In this document: one piece after another, positions 63,469 through 64,000 of the stretch | How the letters are laid out: each line of letters begins with the position of its first letter | Position numbering within the stretch: position 1 is the stretch's first letter | DNA from: Isoetes taiwanensis | Taxonomy: Eukaryota; Streptophyta; Lycopodiopsida; Isoetales; Isoetaceae | Assembly: GCA_021234155.1 (NCBI GenBank) | Contig: JAJEKV010000060.1 | Span: 6,034,323 to 6,098,322 of the forward strand | Direction of reading: 5' to 3' | Length of the DNA stretch: 64,000 bases | The notes under the pieces: generated by a model | Told to the model about the DNA's origin: nothing | Seen by the model: the letters and a program-made list of their open reading frames with translations, nothing else | Database searches by the model: none | Translations under genes and position numbers: made by a program

Positions 63469-63969
63469 ATGGCAGCACAGAAGCTTGTTTACTTCCTCCT
63501 TCTTGCAGCCCTTTTTGCATCAGTTGCTGCAGGTCGCCCTCCTGTTAAATACGACAAAGGCGAAGACCTTGACGATGATGAGGAGCTGGTCGTCGTTGGC
63601 AAGGTGGTTTGCTTCAAGTTAACATCCTATGACTTCGTCCCCTTGTTTGGTAAGTTGCTTTTCTAACCCTCTTATTGATCCTACCATATGTTTTCTTAAC
63701 TGTTTTGTTGATGAGCAGGGATTACTGTCAAACTTACTGGACCCTTTGGCTTCTCCAAGTCTGGCTCCACCAGCCTCAAAGGTGAATTCAAAATAAAGGG
63801 TGGTTCCTACAAAAATGCCCATCTCTACCGCCTCAAAGTCGACGAGTTTACCTTGCCCTATGACTGCAATGTGCTTGCAATACCCAACCCTGGTTCTCTG
63901 ACCATCCCTCTCGGTGTCAAGGATGAACAGGCATTTGCCCAAGTTGCTCCGTTTGTGTATAATGCATAG
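63469..63969 (+). CDS. Small secreted protein, two exons (paralogue 2)
   Basis: Exon 1 is 63469-63649 (181 bp), the intron 63650-63718 (69 bp, GTAAGT...GCAG) and exon 2 63719-63969 (251 bp, TAG). It gives 143 residues, the same exon sizes as paralogue 1. The signal peptide is MAAQKLVYFLLLAALFASVA; then GEDLDDDEELVVVGKVVCFK, SYDFVPLFGITVKLTGPFGF, SLKGEFKIKGGSYKNAHLYR, LPYDCNVLAIPNPGSLTIPL and the end QAFAQVAPFVYNA. Two Cys remain after the signal peptide and could pair. Likely secreted to the apoplast or vacuole; function unknown. An Ole e 1-like fold is possible but not proven. Start chosen because the frame, signal peptide and TATA spacing agree with the paralogue. Confidence 0.9.
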
Positions 63970-64000
63970 AAGAATGCAGAGAGTGTAGAGAAAACTGTCC

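Overview
The window looks like nuclear DNA of a land plant, most likely a seedless plant such as a fern (inference). It has plant-type GT-AG introns, several PLS-class pentatricopeptide (PPR) fragments, a HAL3/PPCDC-like copy, TATA-box promoters, a Ty3/gypsy LTR retrotransposon, LINE remnants, a CACTA MITE and Helitron ends. No bacterial-style operons, tRNAs or rRNAs were recognised. Only two genes look fully intact, a small secreted-protein pair at the right edge. Nearly everything else is transposon or captured and decayed gene material.

Layout. 1-4.4 kb: LINE remnant and mostly featureless DNA. 4.4-46.8 kb: a region bounded by ~1.1 kb inverted repeats (4406-5466 and 45681-46824), interpreted as one ~42 kb TIR element. 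Inside it, from the left: a decayed transposase-like gene (5.5-8.3 kb) split by a CACTA MITE with a 3-bp target duplication; PPR debris; a spliced minus-strand gene with a possible BAH-like part (11.0-12.3 kb); a minus-strand gene set with an NLI/FCP1-type phosphatase domain, a long exon carrying only nonsense mutations, and a DGQH-motif exon (12.6-17.6 kb); and a field of 20-26 bp palindromes built on CTCGACTCGCGAGTCGAG. A unit from ~16.66 kb is tandemly duplicated (copy 1 ~16.66-33.38 kb, copy 2 ~33.38-42.18 kb). A 7.05 kb Ty3/gypsy element (22914-29959, near-identical LTRs, GAAAG target duplication) sits in copy 1 only, and copy 2 keeps the empty site. Each unit also holds a nested inverted-repeat element with a PPR fragment and an unknown GC-rich gene, plus the start of a DUF7869-type gene. 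Only copy 2 runs through the rest of that gene (to 44.3 kb).

46.8-55.6 kb: mixed debris, a minus-strand retroposon with a (TTCC)n tail, a short tandem array, a Helitron 3' end, an unknown spliced minus-strand gene, a LINE remnant, and a 1 kb foldback element that is a deletion derivative of the 42 kb element. 55647-59570: a 3.9 kb Helitron carrying a frameshifted PPCDC/HAL3 copy and PPR pieces. 60.1-64.0 kb: two divergently oriented, two-exon paralogues encoding small secreted proteins.

How the parts fit: the window is a nest of mobile elements. The candidate mobility genes of the large element lie at its two ends (5.5-8.3 kb and 41.5-44.3 kb) and cargo-like genes lie between. A 26-bp inverted duplication at 12318-12343 and 44301-44326 suggests that an internal inversion split the right-hand gene. 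All family names are from memory of motifs; no database search was possible.
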